64,000 nucleotides of DNA, from the NCBI RefSeq assembly GCF_011082085.1, contig NZ_CP041063.1:1-64000 (forward strand). Direction: 5' to 3'. This DNA comes from Bacillus sp. Cs-700 (GTDB lineage: Bacteria; Bacillota; Bacilli; Bacillales; Guptibacillaceae). Below, in pieces: positions 1-9,082 of this stretch; position 1 is the stretch's first letter, and each line of letters opens with the position of its first letter. Under the pieces are notes generated by a model. That model was not told where the DNA came from and made no database searches. It worked only from the letters and a program-made list of their open reading frames with translations. Both the position numbers and the translations under genes were made by a program.

Positions 1-557
1 AGTCGTATTTCTTTTTCAAGCTGCCCTTCAATGGTAACGGCAGCAACTCCAGGGACGGAGTCAAGTGATGGCTTAATTTGATCTTCAATCACTTTTTTAA
101 CAGCGGTAAGGTCTTCTTCTGAGCCGGCAACACCAAGCTGCATAATGGGGATATCACTTGGATTAAATCGCAATACTTTTGGGATTGGAACTTCAGATGG
201 AAGAGTATCTCTCACGGCATCAATTTGTTCCCGCATATTAAGTGTCGCAAAATCCATGTCGGTACCCCACTCAAAAGAAACGAGGATTAACGCTCCGCCA
301 TTTTGTGAGACTGAAGAAATGCTTTCGACATTTGGAAGAGTCCCCATGACATTTTCAAGAGGGGAGGCGAGTAGATTCTCAACCTCTTCAGGTCCAGCGC
401 CTTCATAAGTAACGGTTACCGCAGCAACAGGAAACGTTAAATCTGGAAAAAGGTCGACCGGCATGTTTCGAAGTGAAACGGTTCCGATGATGAGAATGAA
501 AATAATAACCATCCCCATGGCAATGGGGCGAAACACGGAAAGCTTAGCAATATTCAT
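1..557 (-). CDS. RND-family efflux permease, N-terminal part (runs off the window)
   Basis: Only the first ~185 residues are in the window. The translation begins MNIAKLSVFRPIAMGMVIIF and shows the RND permease N-terminus: a first membrane helix, then a periplasmic-type porter segment with the PVDLFPDL motif and a GAGPEEVE stretch. This is the AcrB/SwrC(YerP)-type pump family, which exports lipophilic compounds using the proton gradient. The gene starts 11 bases after the adaptor gene's stop codon and clearly shares its operon. I read the translation from the complementary strand. The rest of the protein, including the charged membrane residues needed for transport, lies outside the window. 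Confidence 0.9.
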   Translation of the reverse strand, partial: MNIAKLSVFRPIAMGMVIIFILIIGTVSLRNMPVDLFPDLTFPVAAVTVTYEGAGPEEVENLLASPLENVMGTLPNVESISSVSQNGGALILVSFEWGTDMDFATLNMREQIDAVRDTLPSEVPIPKVLRFNPSDIPIMQLGVAGSEEDLTAVKKVIEDQIKPSLDSVPGVAAVTIEGQLEKEIR

Positions 558-568
558 ATGGACTCAAC

Positions 569-1771
569 TCACTTCTGTACCTGGATTTCGGATGCCTCAT
601 TTAAGCGGTCTTTTCCTTCTGTAATCACTTGGTCACCTTTTGAAAGGCCGCTTGTAATCTGAATGGTTTTATCAGTTTCTGCCCCAAGCTCAACATTGAC
701 TTGTTTTACTTTCTTCCCTTGAGGAACGTACACAAATGTTTCTTCTTCACCATAGATAATTGATTCTTTTGGCACAACGATGGCATTCTCAATTAGGTCA
801 GTCTGAATGGTAGCGGTAGCTTTCATGCCGCCTTTGATTTTTAAATCTTTATTCTCAAGAGGAATTTCGATTAGAAACGAGCCCGTTTGTTCATTAGCGG
901 TTGGAGGGATGGCTTTTAATTTTCCATCAAATGTACCATCAACTCCGTCGAATGTAATCGCTACATCTTGATCCTTTTTTAATTGCGATATTTGAAAGCT
1001 ATTCACCTGAAATGTTGCTTTGATTGGATTTAAATTAACGACGACTGCAAGAGGCGTACTTGGTACTGCCGCTGCATTTTCTTCGGCATTAATCTGAGAA
1101 ACAATGCCATTAATAGGTGATTCAATTGTTGTCGCATTTAAGACATCCTGTGCTTGATTCAAACTTGCTTTTGTTTCGGATAGCTGTGTTTCTAATTGTG
1201 TGACATTACCAGCAGACATTGAAGGTACCTGTGCAGCTGCTTGTGATAGCTGTGCTTGCTTGATTGTCACTTCAAGACTTTCTTTTAAAACATCTGCTGC
1301 AGTTACTTCTTCAGAATCCAACTCACTTAGAAGCTCTTTAGAGCGCTCGAGAGAATGATTTAATTCTGATTGAAGATCTTTCAGTTCCTGAGCACTTTTC
1401 TCAGCTTGTCCAGAAAGCTCTTTGGCTTGATTAACAGCCTTCTCGAGTTCGTTCACTGCATTAGTAAGTTGAGTGACATTTTCTCGTGCAGTTGAATCAT
1501 CTAGAGCAGCAATTAAATCTCCCTTTTCAACTGTGCTTCCAACCGTCACGTTTATCTCCGTCACTTTAAGCGGAGAAGGTGCAGCAAGAGGGATGGTTAC
1601 TCCGGGGGTAGCTTGACCGGATAATTCAAGATCATTTGAAATATCTTTTTGATCAACCGATGCTACTTCTACCGGTATTGGTTCATTTGCAGTTTCTTGA
1701 TTTGTAATCTCTTCCGTTGTACAAGCGCTTGCAAAGACAAGCATACTAGCAAGGAAAACAGCCTTTTTCAT
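569..1771 (-). CDS. RND efflux adaptor (membrane fusion protein), lipoprotein
   Basis: This is an HlyD/AcrA-type adaptor of about 400 residues. It begins MKKAVFLASMLVFASAC, a lipoprotein signal peptide ending at a Cys, so it is probably membrane-anchored outside the cell. A split lipoyl-like half (ITVGSTVEKGDLIAAL region) is followed by a coiled-coil hairpin (~residues 85-210) rich in Glu, Gln and Leu, the second half-motif (ATTIESPINGIV), a beta-barrel and a C-terminal membrane-proximal domain ending in a GDQVITEGKDRL pattern. An upstream in-frame GTG exists, but it overlaps the GAGGTG ribosome-binding site, so the ATG at 1771 is chosen. It is co-transcribed with the downstream permease. Confidence 0.9.
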   Translation of the reverse strand: MKKAVFLASMLVFASACTTEEITNQETANEPIPVEVASVDQKDISNDLELSGQATPGVTIPLAAPSPLKVTEINVTVGSTVEKGDLIAALDDSTARENVTQLTNAVNELEKAVNQAKELSGQAEKSAQELKDLQSELNHSLERSKELLSELDSEEVTAADVLKESLEVTIKQAQLSQAAAQVPSMSAGNVTQLETQLSETKASLNQAQDVLNATTIESPINGIVSQINAEENAAAVPSTPLAVVVNLNPIKATFQVNSFQISQLKKDQDVAITFDGVDGTFDGKLKAIPPTANEQTGSFLIEIPLENKDLKIKGGMKATATIQTDLIENAIVVPKESIIYGEEETFVYVPQGKKVKQVNVELGAETDKTIQITSGLSKGDQVITEGKDRLNEASEIQVQK

Positions 1772-1917
1772 ATTATTCACCTCAGAATTAGTGTATCTCT
1801 TACGAATCGTATCATGTGAAGCAAACTTTTTTTATCTGAAATTCAAACATTTTTATAACAATACAGGTTTGGATAGTTGGCGATGGGGAATATAGGAGTT
1901 AGATTTAACATTAAACA

Positions 1918-1939
1918 ATTGTATAGCTATTGTATAGCT
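1918..1939 (+). repeat. Perfect 11-bp tandem direct repeat upstream of spx
   Basis: ATTGTATAGCT occurs twice head to tail (1918-1928 and 1929-1939), about 50 bases upstream of the TATAAT box of spx. The spacing of one helical turn per unit suits a pair of protein-binding half-sites. In B. subtilis the spx upstream region is known to be bound by several repressors, but I cannot match this repeat to any of them. Confidence 0.5.
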
Positions 1940-1985
1940 TTTATGTAATTTTTGTCATCCCCTATTTATTTGATAAGAATTGTAG

Positions 1986-1991
1986 TATAAT
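1986..1991 (+). promoter_or_regulatory. Probable -10 box of the spx promoter
   Basis: TATAAT lies 69 bases upstream of the spx start codon. The sequence 17-18 bases further upstream (CTATTTA region) is a poor -35, so the promoter may need an activator or an alternative sigma factor. Only the -10 is convincing. Confidence 0.4.
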
Positions 1992-2059
1992 ACAAATTGT
2001 GAAAAGATAATTTTTCTAATGTGGATTTGACGTTTACTTATAGAAAGGAGCAATTCCTT

Positions 2060-2455
2060 ATGGTAACACTCTATACATCTCCAAGCTGCACATCTTGCCG
2101 AAAAGCAAAAGCGTGGTTGCAAGAGCATGATATTCCGTTTACAGAACGAAATATTTTTTCCGAGCCTCTAACAATCGAAGAAGTGAAAGAAATTCTACGG
2201 ATGACGGAAGACGGAACAGATGAAATTATATCAACTCGCTCTAAAACATTCCAGGAATTGAACTTAAATCTTGATACGGTTTCATTACAGGAATTGTTTG
2301 AACTGATTAGCGAGCATCCCGGATTGCTTCGCCGTCCAATTATTTTGGACGAAAAACGACTTCAGGTTGGATATAACGAAGATGAAATTCGTCGTTTCCT
2401 ACCTAGAAAAGTTCGTACGTTTCAACTTCAAGAGGCACAGCGTCTCGTTAATTAA
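2060..2455 (+). CDS. spx: Spx, redox-sensing transcription regulator
   Basis: At 131 residues this is exactly the length of B. subtilis Spx, an ArsC-fold protein that binds the RNA polymerase alpha C-terminal domain and redirects transcription during disulfide stress. The redox switch C10-T-S-C13 is present (SPSCTSC), as are the [11 protein letters not shown] segment containing the conserved Arg near residue 92 and the QREAQRL-like C-terminus recognised for ClpXP degradation. The start is the ATG preceded by AAAGGAG at a good distance; an upstream in-frame ATG would add 13 unrelated residues. Its adaptor for proteolysis (YjbH) is encoded at 7671-8594 in this window. Confidence 0.98.
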   Translation: MVTLYTSPSCTSCRKAKAWLQEHDIPFTERNIFSEPLTIEEVKEILRMTEDGTDEIISTRSKTFQELNLNLDTVSLQELFELISEHPGLLRRPIILDEKRLQVGYNEDEIRRFLPRKVRTFQLQEAQRLVN

Positions 2456-2457
2456 TA

Positions 2458-2494
2458 AAAAACTTCTACAGCATTGTCTGTAGAAGTTTTTTTG
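2458..2494. terminator. Bidirectional terminator between spx and yjbE
   Basis: Perfect 11-bp stem (AACTTCTACAG / CTGTAGAAGTT) with a 6-base loop, followed by a T run on the plus strand and preceded by an A run. It can serve both spx and the convergent yjbE. Confidence 0.9.
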
Positions 2495-2507
2495 TTAGAA
2501 AAATTAT

Positions 2508-3185
2508 TTATTGGATGTAAACGATATTCCCTTTTAGTTTCTTTACGAACCAGCCTCCAACAATAACTAAAAGAAGGAAGGTAACTTGAGTCGCAATTTC
2601 TAAGGAAGGGTAAGTATAGAAAAATGTTTTTAATTCAGATGCGCTTGTTAACATTTTGGCCGATGTAAAAGCTAAAATTCCAGCACCGATGTAAATTAAA
2701 ATCGGAAAATGATCAAGGGCATGCATGATCATGCGACTCCCCCATACGATAATAGGGATAGAGATCACTAATCCAAAAACCACTAGCGGTAATTTTCCTT
2801 CAGAAGCGCCTGCTATTGCAAGCACATTATCGAGGCCCATGATTAAATCAGCCACGACAATTGTACGGATCGCTCCCCAAAAAGAGAATGTCGAATGAAT
2901 GGTTTCACTGCCCTCACTATCAATCACAAGTTTAAAGGAAATGTAGAGAAGAAAGAGGCTACCGACAATTAATAAGAAAGGGAGCATTAATAAATAGACA
3001 GCCACTATTGTTAGTGCTATTCTAAGTCCAACGGCAATAGCTGTACCCATCATAATGGCTTTACTTCGATGAGAGGGAGGGAGATTACGACAGGCGAGTG
3101 CAATGACAACTGCGTTATCTCCACCAAGTACGATATCAATTCCGATAATGAAGAAAACCTGAGTAATGGTTTCTAAGTTAAACAA
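2508..3185 (-). CDS. yjbE: TerC-family integral membrane protein YjbE
   Basis: A TerC/YjbE-type membrane protein of about 225 residues with roughly seven hydrophobic segments. It contains the family signature DIVLGGDNAVVIALA near the N-terminus and its echo ADLIMGLDNVLAIAGA in the middle, whose Asp residues sit inside the membrane. Family members have been linked to Mn(II) export. The GTG at 3194 overlaps the only Shine-Dalgarno sequence, whereas the TTG at 3185 has GGGAG 8 bases upstream, so I prefer TTG; the two starts differ by three residues. Gene order spx-yjbE-mecA matches B. subtilis. Confidence 0.92.
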   Translation of the reverse strand: MFNLETITQVFFIIGIDIVLGGDNAVVIALACRNLPPSHRSKAIMMGTAIAVGLRIALTIVAVYLLMLPFLLIVGSLFLLYISFKLVIDSEGSETIHSTFSFWGAIRTIVVADLIMGLDNVLAIAGASEGKLPLVVFGLVISIPIIVWGSRMIMHALDHFPILIYIGAGILAFTSAKMLTSASELKTFFYTYPSLEIATQVTFLLLVIVGGWFVKKLKGNIVYIQ

Positions 3186-3321
3186 GGAATCCACTCCCGA
3201 GTAGCGAATTTTTTAATCTCATGACAGGAGCACTTTTGGGCAAGCTATACACATAAATAAATATATCGTGTATATGGTGTAATATGAGTGAAAAAATCAA
3301 ACGATTTTTTATTTCCATTCT

Positions 3322-3349
3322 TTGATGGTTTATCATAGAATGGTATTAC
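3322..3349 (+). promoter_or_regulatory. Possible sigma-A promoter for mecA
   Basis: TTGATG and TATTAC are separated by 16 bases, about 105 bases upstream of the mecA start. This is a moderate match to the sigma-A consensus and the best I see in the yjbE-mecA divergent gap. Confidence 0.35.
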
Positions 3350-3453
3350 AAGAGAAAAGTGGTTAATTTGAGCCACTTAAGGGAAAGAGGAAATTAGGAG
3401 TATCCCAGAGGGAATAGCCTTCCGGTTAACTAAACAGGAGGGAGAGAGTGCAC

Positions 3454-4137
3454 ATGGAAATCGAACGCGTCAACGCGAATACATTGAAATTCTTTATTAC
3501 GTATAGAGACATTGAAAATAGAGGATTCGATCGAGAAGAAATTTGGTACGACAGAGAAAGAGGAGAAGAATTGTTCTGGGAGATGATGGATGAAGCTCAT
3601 CAAAGAGAGCAGTTTTCACTCGAGGGCCCTCTCTGGATTCAGGTTCAAGCTCTTGAAAAAGGACTTGAGATCATTGTGACTCGTGCTCAAATGTCAAACG
3701 ACGGATCTAAACTTGAATTACCGATTTCAGAGGAAAAGCAGCTTGATCTTCCACTTGATGAAAACATGGATAAAATTCTTGATGATAAATTTGCCCTTCA
3801 GAATAATTATGAGCCAGAAGACGAGCCTGAACCTCTTGAAGGAGAAGAGCTTTCCTTTATGATCGCGTTTAGAGATTTTGAAGATGTCATTTCATTATCG
3901 CACGGATTTGATCCTGTTGGAGTTGAAAATGGTCTATACCATTATGAGGATCGTTACTATCTCCACGTTGTCTTTGATGATACATTGATAGAAGAAGATC
4001 AAGACAACCGTTTAAGTCAGCTGTTGGAATATGGATATGAGACAGAATTGACGATTCACCGCATACAGGAATACGGTAAGGAGATTCTCTCTGAGGAAGC
4101 TTTAGAACAACTCCGCGGACACTTCCCACTCTTATAA
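3454..4137 (+). CDS. mecA: MecA, adaptor protein for ClpCP
   Basis: A 227-residue protein with the MecA family N-terminus (MEIERVNANTLKFF) and the GFDREEIWY and GPLWIQVQALEKGLEI motifs. MecA delivers ComK and other substrates to the ClpC/ClpP protease and activates ClpC assembly. The layout is an N-terminal substrate-binding domain (to ~90), an acidic linker, and a C-terminal ClpC-binding domain (~120-227). Although a GTG lies closer to the AGGAGGG site, the family N-terminus supports the ATG at 3454. The gene sits next to coiA, another competence gene, as in B. subtilis. Confidence 0.97.
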   Translation: MEIERVNANTLKFFITYRDIENRGFDREEIWYDRERGEELFWEMMDEAHQREQFSLEGPLWIQVQALEKGLEIIVTRAQMSNDGSKLELPISEEKQLDLPLDENMDKILDDKFALQNNYEPEDEPEPLEGEELSFMIAFRDFEDVISLSHGFDPVGVENGLYHYEDRYYLHVVFDDTLIEEDQDNRLSQLLEYGYETELTIHRIQEYGKEILSEEALEQLRGHFPLL

Positions 4138-4143
4138 AATGAT

Positions 4144-4173
4144 GCCGATTTCCAATGGGAATCGGCCTTTTTA
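4144..4173 (+). terminator. Terminator after mecA
   Basis: GCCGAT...ATCGGC hairpin with a three-base AAT loop and one G-T pair, followed by CTTTTT. Confidence 0.85.
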
Positions 4174-4268
4174 TATGTAATATACAAAATCCAGTTGCGA
4201 AACGAAGAAGGACTATGGACCTTCGAAGCGAATAGAGGTTAAGGAACAATTGAAAGAGAGGTGTTGTG

Positions 4269-5447
4269 ATGTTAACAGCTCGAGCGATGAATGGAAATTT
4301 GCTCAATCTTGCAGATCGGCAATATCGTCTAGATGAACTTATCCAATTAAGACGTTCTACTTCCTACTTTTGTCCAGGATGTCGACAACCTGTCGTCATG
4401 AAACTAGGTGAGAAGAGGACCTGGCATTTTGCTCATCATGGAAGTCTCACGTGTGAGACTCAGTGGGAACGTGAGTCAAACGAGCACCTAACTGGAAAGC
4501 TTCAGCTCTATGAATGGTTGAAAAAAGATTATTCTAATGTGGAGGTGGAGTATTTCCTAACCAAAACAAATCAGCGCCCCGATTTATTTCTTCCTCATTT
4601 GCAAACGGCAATAGAATATCAGTGCTCTTCTATTGAAGACAAACTTCTTACAAAACGAACACTTTCTTATGAATCAGCAAACATTCAAGTTCAATGGATA
4701 TTAAGTGCAAAACGCCTAAAAAGATCGTACCAATCCATTTATACGATGTCTTCAATGGATTGGGCAGCAGCTTCCCACCATCACCGTTTCCCAACCATTT
4801 ATTATTATTGCCCCGTAGAACGAAAATTCGCGACTGTCCTTCTTCATCATAGCTTAACTCCTACCAAATTTATTTGTTCCACATTGTATACCTCTGCTTT
4901 CAAGACATCATACAACCCCTTTTTTACGAAACTTCCTGATCGTGAAGAACAGCTACATTCCTCTTCCATTTGGCTTAAGCAAAAGAAAATTTGGCGTCAA
5001 AATCCCCATGGTGAAAGATCATATGCCTTTTTTTATCTGCGTAAACGTTTATATGCTGCCGGTCATTCAATTCGGTTTTTTCCTTCAGAAGCCGGCATTC
5101 CCTCTGACGATAATTACTGGATTGAAACACCTGCCTATTTGTGGCAGACGTGGATTCTCCTTTGCTACCTTCCTACGATTCATTTCCACAGTGGTTTTAC
5201 ATTTCAGTCATTGTTTCATGCATTTGCAGAAGTTATTTCTTCTGGCTTGATTCTACTAAGATATTGTCCAGCTCATATTGATGGTGTTCGTGCTGCTCTT
5301 CAAGGTTATGTAAAGCAATTAGTTCGGTTAAAAGTGTTAAAAGAATGGGATAATGAACGATATGAAAAGCTTTATCAACCGACGATTCATAAACAAGTAG
5401 AACAGTGCTTCCATTTTGACAAATTGATGCATAGGAAGCTTATTTAG
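4269..5447 (+). CDS. coiA: Competence protein CoiA
   Basis: A 392-residue CoiA-family protein. The N-terminus has a zinc-finger-like segment (FCPGCRQPVVMKLGEKRTWHFAHH), followed by the nuclease-like core with RPDLFL and the AIEYQCSSI motif (Asp, Glu-x-Gln), typical of the predicted restriction-endonuclease-fold domain. CoiA is needed for processing or recombination of incoming DNA during transformation. The ATG at 4269 follows GAGGTG by five bases. The C-terminal half is divergent and family-specific. A 130-base gap separates it from the mecA stop. Confidence 0.92.
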   Translation: MLTARAMNGNLLNLADRQYRLDELIQLRRSTSYFCPGCRQPVVMKLGEKRTWHFAHHGSLTCETQWERESNEHLTGKLQLYEWLKKDYSNVEVEYFLTKTNQRPDLFLPHLQTAIEYQCSSIEDKLLTKRTLSYESANIQVQWILSAKRLKRSYQSIYTMSSMDWAAASHHHRFPTIYYYCPVERKFATVLLHHSLTPTKFICSTLYTSAFKTSYNPFFTKLPDREEQLHSSSIWLKQKKIWRQNPHGERSYAFFYLRKRLYAAGHSIRFFPSEAGIPSDDNYWIETPAYLWQTWILLCYLPTIHFHSGFTFQSLFHAFAEVISSGLILLRYCPAHIDGVRAALQGYVKQLVRLKVLKEWDNERYEKLYQPTIHKQVEQCFHFDKLMHRKLI

Positions 5448-5541
5448 CTTGCAAGGTTTGTCGAGCGAAATTGTAAGCATCATTAAGAGAATATGGTACG
5501 ATAATGAATGTGAGGAAATTATTTGATGGAGGTGTCGATTC

Positions 5542-7359
5542 ATGGAAGAGAAAAAAGTAAATGCACTACCTAAAAGAGATGAAATTCCGGTTGAAGATAC
5601 GTGGGAATTAGAAGCGATCTATGAAAACGATCAACAGTGGGAAGAGGAATTTAATGAAATAAAAGCACTTCTTCCACAAATGAAGGAATATAAGGGAAAG
5701 CTTGCAGAGTCGGCTGATAAGCTATATAACGCTCTGCAAAAACAAGATGAAATTACGATTAAACTTGGTAAGCTTTATACATACGCTCATATGCGCTATG
5801 ACCAGGATACAACGAATTCGCATTATCAAGGGCTTAATGACCGTGCGGCTAATCTTGCAACACAAGTTAGCAGTGAATTAGCCTTTGTTGTACCAGAAAT
5901 TTTAAGCGTACCTGAAGAGACGATTAAGCAATATTTGAGTGACAAGAAAGAATTAACGCTCTATGAGCACGCCCTTGATGAAATTAACAGAGAGCGGCCA
6001 CACGTTCTTTCAAAGGAAGAAGAAGCGATCCTAGCAGGTGTGAGCGATGTTACAAGCAGTTCCAGCAATACGTTTGGTATGCTAAACAATGCAGATATGA
6101 AGTTTCCGACCATTAAAGATGAAAATGGCGAAGAAGTCGAAGTTACACACGGGCGATACATCCGTTTTCTTGAAAGTAGCGATCGACGTGTAAGAAAAGA
6201 TGCGTTTAAAGCTGTTTATGACACGTATGGTAAATTTAAAAATACGTTTGCATCTACTTTAAGTGGCGCAGTAAAAAAAGATAATTATTATGCAAAAGTG
6301 AGAAATTACGATTCAGCAAGACAGGCAGCGCTTGATAGTAATAACATTCCGGAAGATGTTTACGACAACCTGATCGAAACCGTGCATAACCGCTTGGATT
6401 TGCTACATCGTTATGTAAAGTTACGTAAGAAAGCGCTTGGACTTGATGAGCTTCATATGTACGATATGTATACACCTCTCGTCTCTGAAGTGAAAATGGA
6501 AGTTTCTTATAACGAAGCAAAAGAGTATATCGTAAAAGGGTTAGAACCACTTGGTGAAGAGTACAAGAACATCCTTGAAGAAGGATTTGCTAATCGTTGG
6601 GTAGATGTTCAAGAGAACGTTGGGAAGAGAAGTGGAGCTTACTCGTCTGGAACTTACGGGACGCGTCCTTATATTTTGATGAACTGGCAAGATAATGTTA
6701 ATAACCTCTTTACGCTTGCTCATGAGTTTGGTCACTCGGTTCATAGTTATTATACGAGAGAAAATCAACCTTACCCATATGCGAACTATTCCATTTTTGT
6801 TGCGGAAGTAGCTTCCACGACGAATGAATCATTGTTAAATCATTACTTACTTGAAAATACTTCAGATAAAAAAGAAAAGCTTTACTTATTGAATCACTAT
6901 TTAGAAGGATTTAGAGGAACAGTGTTTAGACAAACAATGTTTGCGGAGTTTGAACATATGATTCATAGGAAAGCTCAGGACGGTGAGCCACTAACGCCTG
7001 ATTTACTTTCATCTCTTTACTATGACTTAAACAAGACGTATTTTGGGGAAGATCTTGTGATTGATGATGAGATTGCTCTTGAATGGGCGAGAATTCCTCA
7101 CTTTTATTACAACTATTATGTATTCCAATACGCGACAGGATTTAGTGCAGCAGCGTCACTCTCAAATCAAATTCTTGAAGAAGGAGACCAGGCTGTCTCA
7201 AGGTATATTGATTTCTTGAAAGCTGGTAGCTCAGACTATCCAATTGAGGTACTAAAGAAAGCTGGTGTGGATATGACTTCATCTAAGCCTATCAGTGATG
7301 CGCTGGACGTATTTGAATCCATTCTAAACGAAATGGAAAACTTGTTGTTCGAAGCCTAA
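5542..7359 (+). CDS. pepF: Oligoendopeptidase F
   Basis: A 605-residue M3B-family zinc metallopeptidase. The zinc site HEFGH lies at residues 394-398, with the downstream Glu ligand in the AEVAST segment; the N-terminal half is helical, as in the PepF/M3 fold. It cleaves oligopeptides in the cytosol; B. subtilis PepF (YjbG) has been reported to hydrolyse the PhrA peptide and affect sporulation initiation. The start has a strong GGAGGTG ribosome-binding site. It is adjacent to coiA as in B. subtilis and is followed by a strong terminator. Confidence 0.97.
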   Translation: MEEKKVNALPKRDEIPVEDTWELEAIYENDQQWEEEFNEIKALLPQMKEYKGKLAESADKLYNALQKQDEITIKLGKLYTYAHMRYDQDTTNSHYQGLNDRAANLATQVSSELAFVVPEILSVPEETIKQYLSDKKELTLYEHALDEINRERPHVLSKEEEAILAGVSDVTSSSSNTFGMLNNADMKFPTIKDENGEEVEVTHGRYIRFLESSDRRVRKDAFKAVYDTYGKFKNTFASTLSGAVKKDNYYAKVRNYDSARQAALDSNNIPEDVYDNLIETVHNRLDLLHRYVKLRKKALGLDELHMYDMYTPLVSEVKMEVSYNEAKEYIVKGLEPLGEEYKNILEEGFANRWVDVQENVGKRSGAYSSGTYGTRPYILMNWQDNVNNLFTLAHEFGHSVHSYYTRENQPYPYANYSIFVAEVASTTNESLLNHYLLENTSDKKEKLYLLNHYLEGFRGTVFRQTMFAEFEHMIHRKAQDGEPLTPDLLSSLYYDLNKTYFGEDLVIDDEIALEWARIPHFYYNYYVFQYATGFSAAASLSNQILEEGDQAVSRYIDFLKAGSSDYPIEVLKKAGVDMTSSKPISDALDVFESILNEMENLLFEA

Positions 7360-7362
7360 TTA

Positions 7363-7397
7363 AAAGACCTTCTCCACTTTGGAGAAGGTCTTTTTTA
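7363..7397. terminator. Terminator after pepF
   Basis: Perfect 11-bp stem AGACCTTCTCC / GGAGAAGGTCT with an ACTTT loop and a T run. The stop codon of the convergent small membrane-protein gene lies inside the T run. Confidence 0.92.
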
Positions 7398-7571
7398 GCG
7401 ATTAAATCCTCTGAATTGATTGCGAGAATTGAACATACTAACAGTAAAGAGAATGGAAGCAAATAAAAGTGCTGCTCCAATTGGTACCGGAATGAATTTT
7501 AGTAGACCCATAAGAAACATTACAAAGCTGATCACAATGAAGGCAATGCCGATTATTAGATAGAAGCGCAT
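7395..7571 (-). CDS. Small two-helix membrane protein (YizD-like by position)
   Basis: A 58-residue protein starting MRFYLIIGIAF with two hydrophobic segments (about residues 3-20 and 24-46) and a short polar tail ending NQFRGFNR. AGGAGG precedes tandem ATG codons; the second (7571) has the better 7-base spacing, the first would add one Met. It lies between pepF and yjbH, where B. subtilis, as I recall, has a short gene called yizD. No function can be inferred beyond membrane location. Confidence 0.7.
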   Translation of the reverse strand: MRFYLIIGIAFIVISFVMFLMGLLKFIPVPIGAALLFASILFTVSMFNSRNQFRGFNR

Positions 7572-7635
7572 CATTTTCCCTCCTCGACCTATACGTATGA
7601 CATACTTGCATACTTATAACCTTCAGTAAAAAGTC

Positions 7636-7668
7636 GAAAAAAAATAGCCCCGCTGGGACTATTTTTTT
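7636..7668 (-). terminator. Terminator after yjbH
   Basis: On the minus strand ATAGTCCC / GGGGCTAT forms an 8-bp stem (one G-T pair) with a 3-base loop and a long T run. The plus strand also has a T run. Confidence 0.85.
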
Positions 7669-7670
7669 CC

Positions 7671-8594
7671 TTATCCATTTTTGACAGTACGCCAGAAAGA
7701 GCCGTGTTTGGCAGGAACTTTCTCTACCTTTTGTTTTAGTGCTAGCTTCTTCATCGCTGCGTCCGCTTCTTCGCAGCTCATGTCATACACAACTGCGACT
7801 TCTTTTGTCGCTACAAACTGATACCGATCCATAAAAGCATCTAACGATGGAAGCGGTTCTGGTGTTGGCTTTGTCTTTAACATTTCGGTAAGAATTCGTA
7901 CATACACATCATAGTCATAAAGGCCTGTAATCTTTAGCCCTTCTTCTTCAATGTTTTCATTGAAAAAGACAAGTGTAGGTAGTTCATTGACTTCCATTTC
8001 AGACGAAATTTTCAAATCACATTGAAAGGCTTTTACAGCTGCTTGAGAATGAAGATCTTTTTTGAATTCGTGAACGTCAAGGCCCGTTTCTTTAGCAGCT
8101 TGTACGAGATTTTCTTCCTTCGTCATATTTTGCTTCTGTATAAAAAGTAATTCTCTCATTTTGCGAAGGAAGTTAAAGCCTGGTAGCTTTCCTTGAAGCT
8201 CTGCAGCCTTAATGGCGATCGATGCGATATAAGGGGTGTCCATAGGGTCCTCATACCATAGATCGCCGTCACAGGACATGCCAGAGCGGCTTGCAGTCCG
8301 TTCCCAGCGTTCGGCTACATCAGCGTGTGTTGTGATGCCTTCATTTTTTCGTTTAAATGAGTTAAATGTTTTAATGTTTCCTCCAACTAAATGTCGGATC
8401 CGGAACGTATGTCCATATTCAAGTTGTAGTTTCTTAATCATTGGTTCAAGACCCCAGCAGTCAGGGCAGAGAGGATCTATAAATGAATATATTTCGATCG
8501 GTTTGCCCTTTTGAGTCTGGGCTGAACATGCTGCATCGGATTGTCCATTTGGATTGTAAGAATCGCAATAGGAACCAGTTACATTCGGTGTCAA
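7671..8594 (-). CDS. yjbH: YjbH/SpxH, adaptor for Spx proteolysis (DsbA-fold)
   Basis: A DsbA-like thioredoxin-fold protein of 307 residues with a CPDCWG redox-type motif in SFIDPLCPDCWGLEP. In B. subtilis and Staphylococcus aureus, YjbH binds the C-terminus of Spx and presents it to ClpXP. The start is TTG, seven bases after AAAGGAG, and it overlaps the stop codon of the upstream haemoglobin gene (TTGA arrangement), indicating translational coupling. The N-terminus (~25 residues with two extra Cys) is poorly conserved. The target Spx is encoded 5 kb upstream in this window. Confidence 0.95.
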   Translation of the reverse strand: MTPNVTGSYCDSYNPNGQSDAACSAQTQKGKPIEIYSFIDPLCPDCWGLEPMIKKLQLEYGHTFRIRHLVGGNIKTFNSFKRKNEGITTHADVAERWERTASRSGMSCDGDLWYEDPMDTPYIASIAIKAAELQGKLPGFNFLRKMRELLFIQKQNMTKEENLVQAAKETGLDVHEFKKDLHSQAAVKAFQCDLKISSEMEVNELPTLVFFNENIEEEGLKITGLYDYDVYVRILTEMLKTKPTPEPLPSLDAFMDRYQFVATKEVAVVYDMSCEEADAAMKKLALKQKVEKVPAKHGSFWRTVKNG

Positions 8595-8986
8595 TTCGAT
8601 TCTCCTTTCTCTTCCTGATCACCCGAGTTAACCATGTGATGGGCAGTGAACGTTAATCGCGTTAATAGGTGTTCTTTTAAATCTTCATCGAGTTGTACCT
8701 CATCCATCGCTTCTTGCATGCATGAAAGCCATGCCGTTGCTCGTCTCGGTGTAATTTCAAATGGAAGGTGTCTCGCTCTTAACATAGGATGTCCATGTTC
8801 TTCTGAATATAGCGGAGGACCTCCAAGAAATTGAGTTAGGAATTGAGTTTGTTTTCGAGCTGTTTCAGTTAAATCTTCTGGGAAGATTGGTTTTAATTCA
8901 GGATGCTCGGCAACCCGGTTATAAAAAGCAGTCACAAGCTGTTCTAGCTTTGCACCGCCGATATGATCATACATGTTTTGCTTCAT
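8591..8986 (-). CDS. yjbI: Truncated haemoglobin (group II), YjbI
   Basis: A 131-residue globin of the truncated group II family (YDHIGGAKLEQLV N-terminus). The proximal haem ligand is most likely the His in RARHLPF, followed by the group II Trp in ATAWLSCM. These proteins bind O2, NO or H2O2; in B. subtilis yjbI is co-transcribed with yjbH, and a link with thiol stress control has been proposed. The gene lies directly upstream of yjbH with overlapping stop and start. AAAGGGG precedes the start. Confidence 0.94.
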   Translation of the reverse strand: MKQNMYDHIGGAKLEQLVTAFYNRVAEHPELKPIFPEDLTETARKQTQFLTQFLGGPPLYSEEHGHPMLRARHLPFEITPRRATAWLSCMQEAMDEVQLDEDLKEHLLTRLTFTAHHMVNSGDQEEKGESN

Positions 8987-9082
8987 AATGATTTTCCCCT
9001 TTGGCAGGTAGAACCTTATTTCAATTTCATTTTAGCAACCTCCCTACATAACAGCAAATAATCCGATTTGAAATCATTGCCA

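Noticed and set aside
3887-4306. 139-residue frame antisense to mecA and its terminator
   Set aside because: Covers the mecA terminator and coding region on the opposite strand; no supporting signals.
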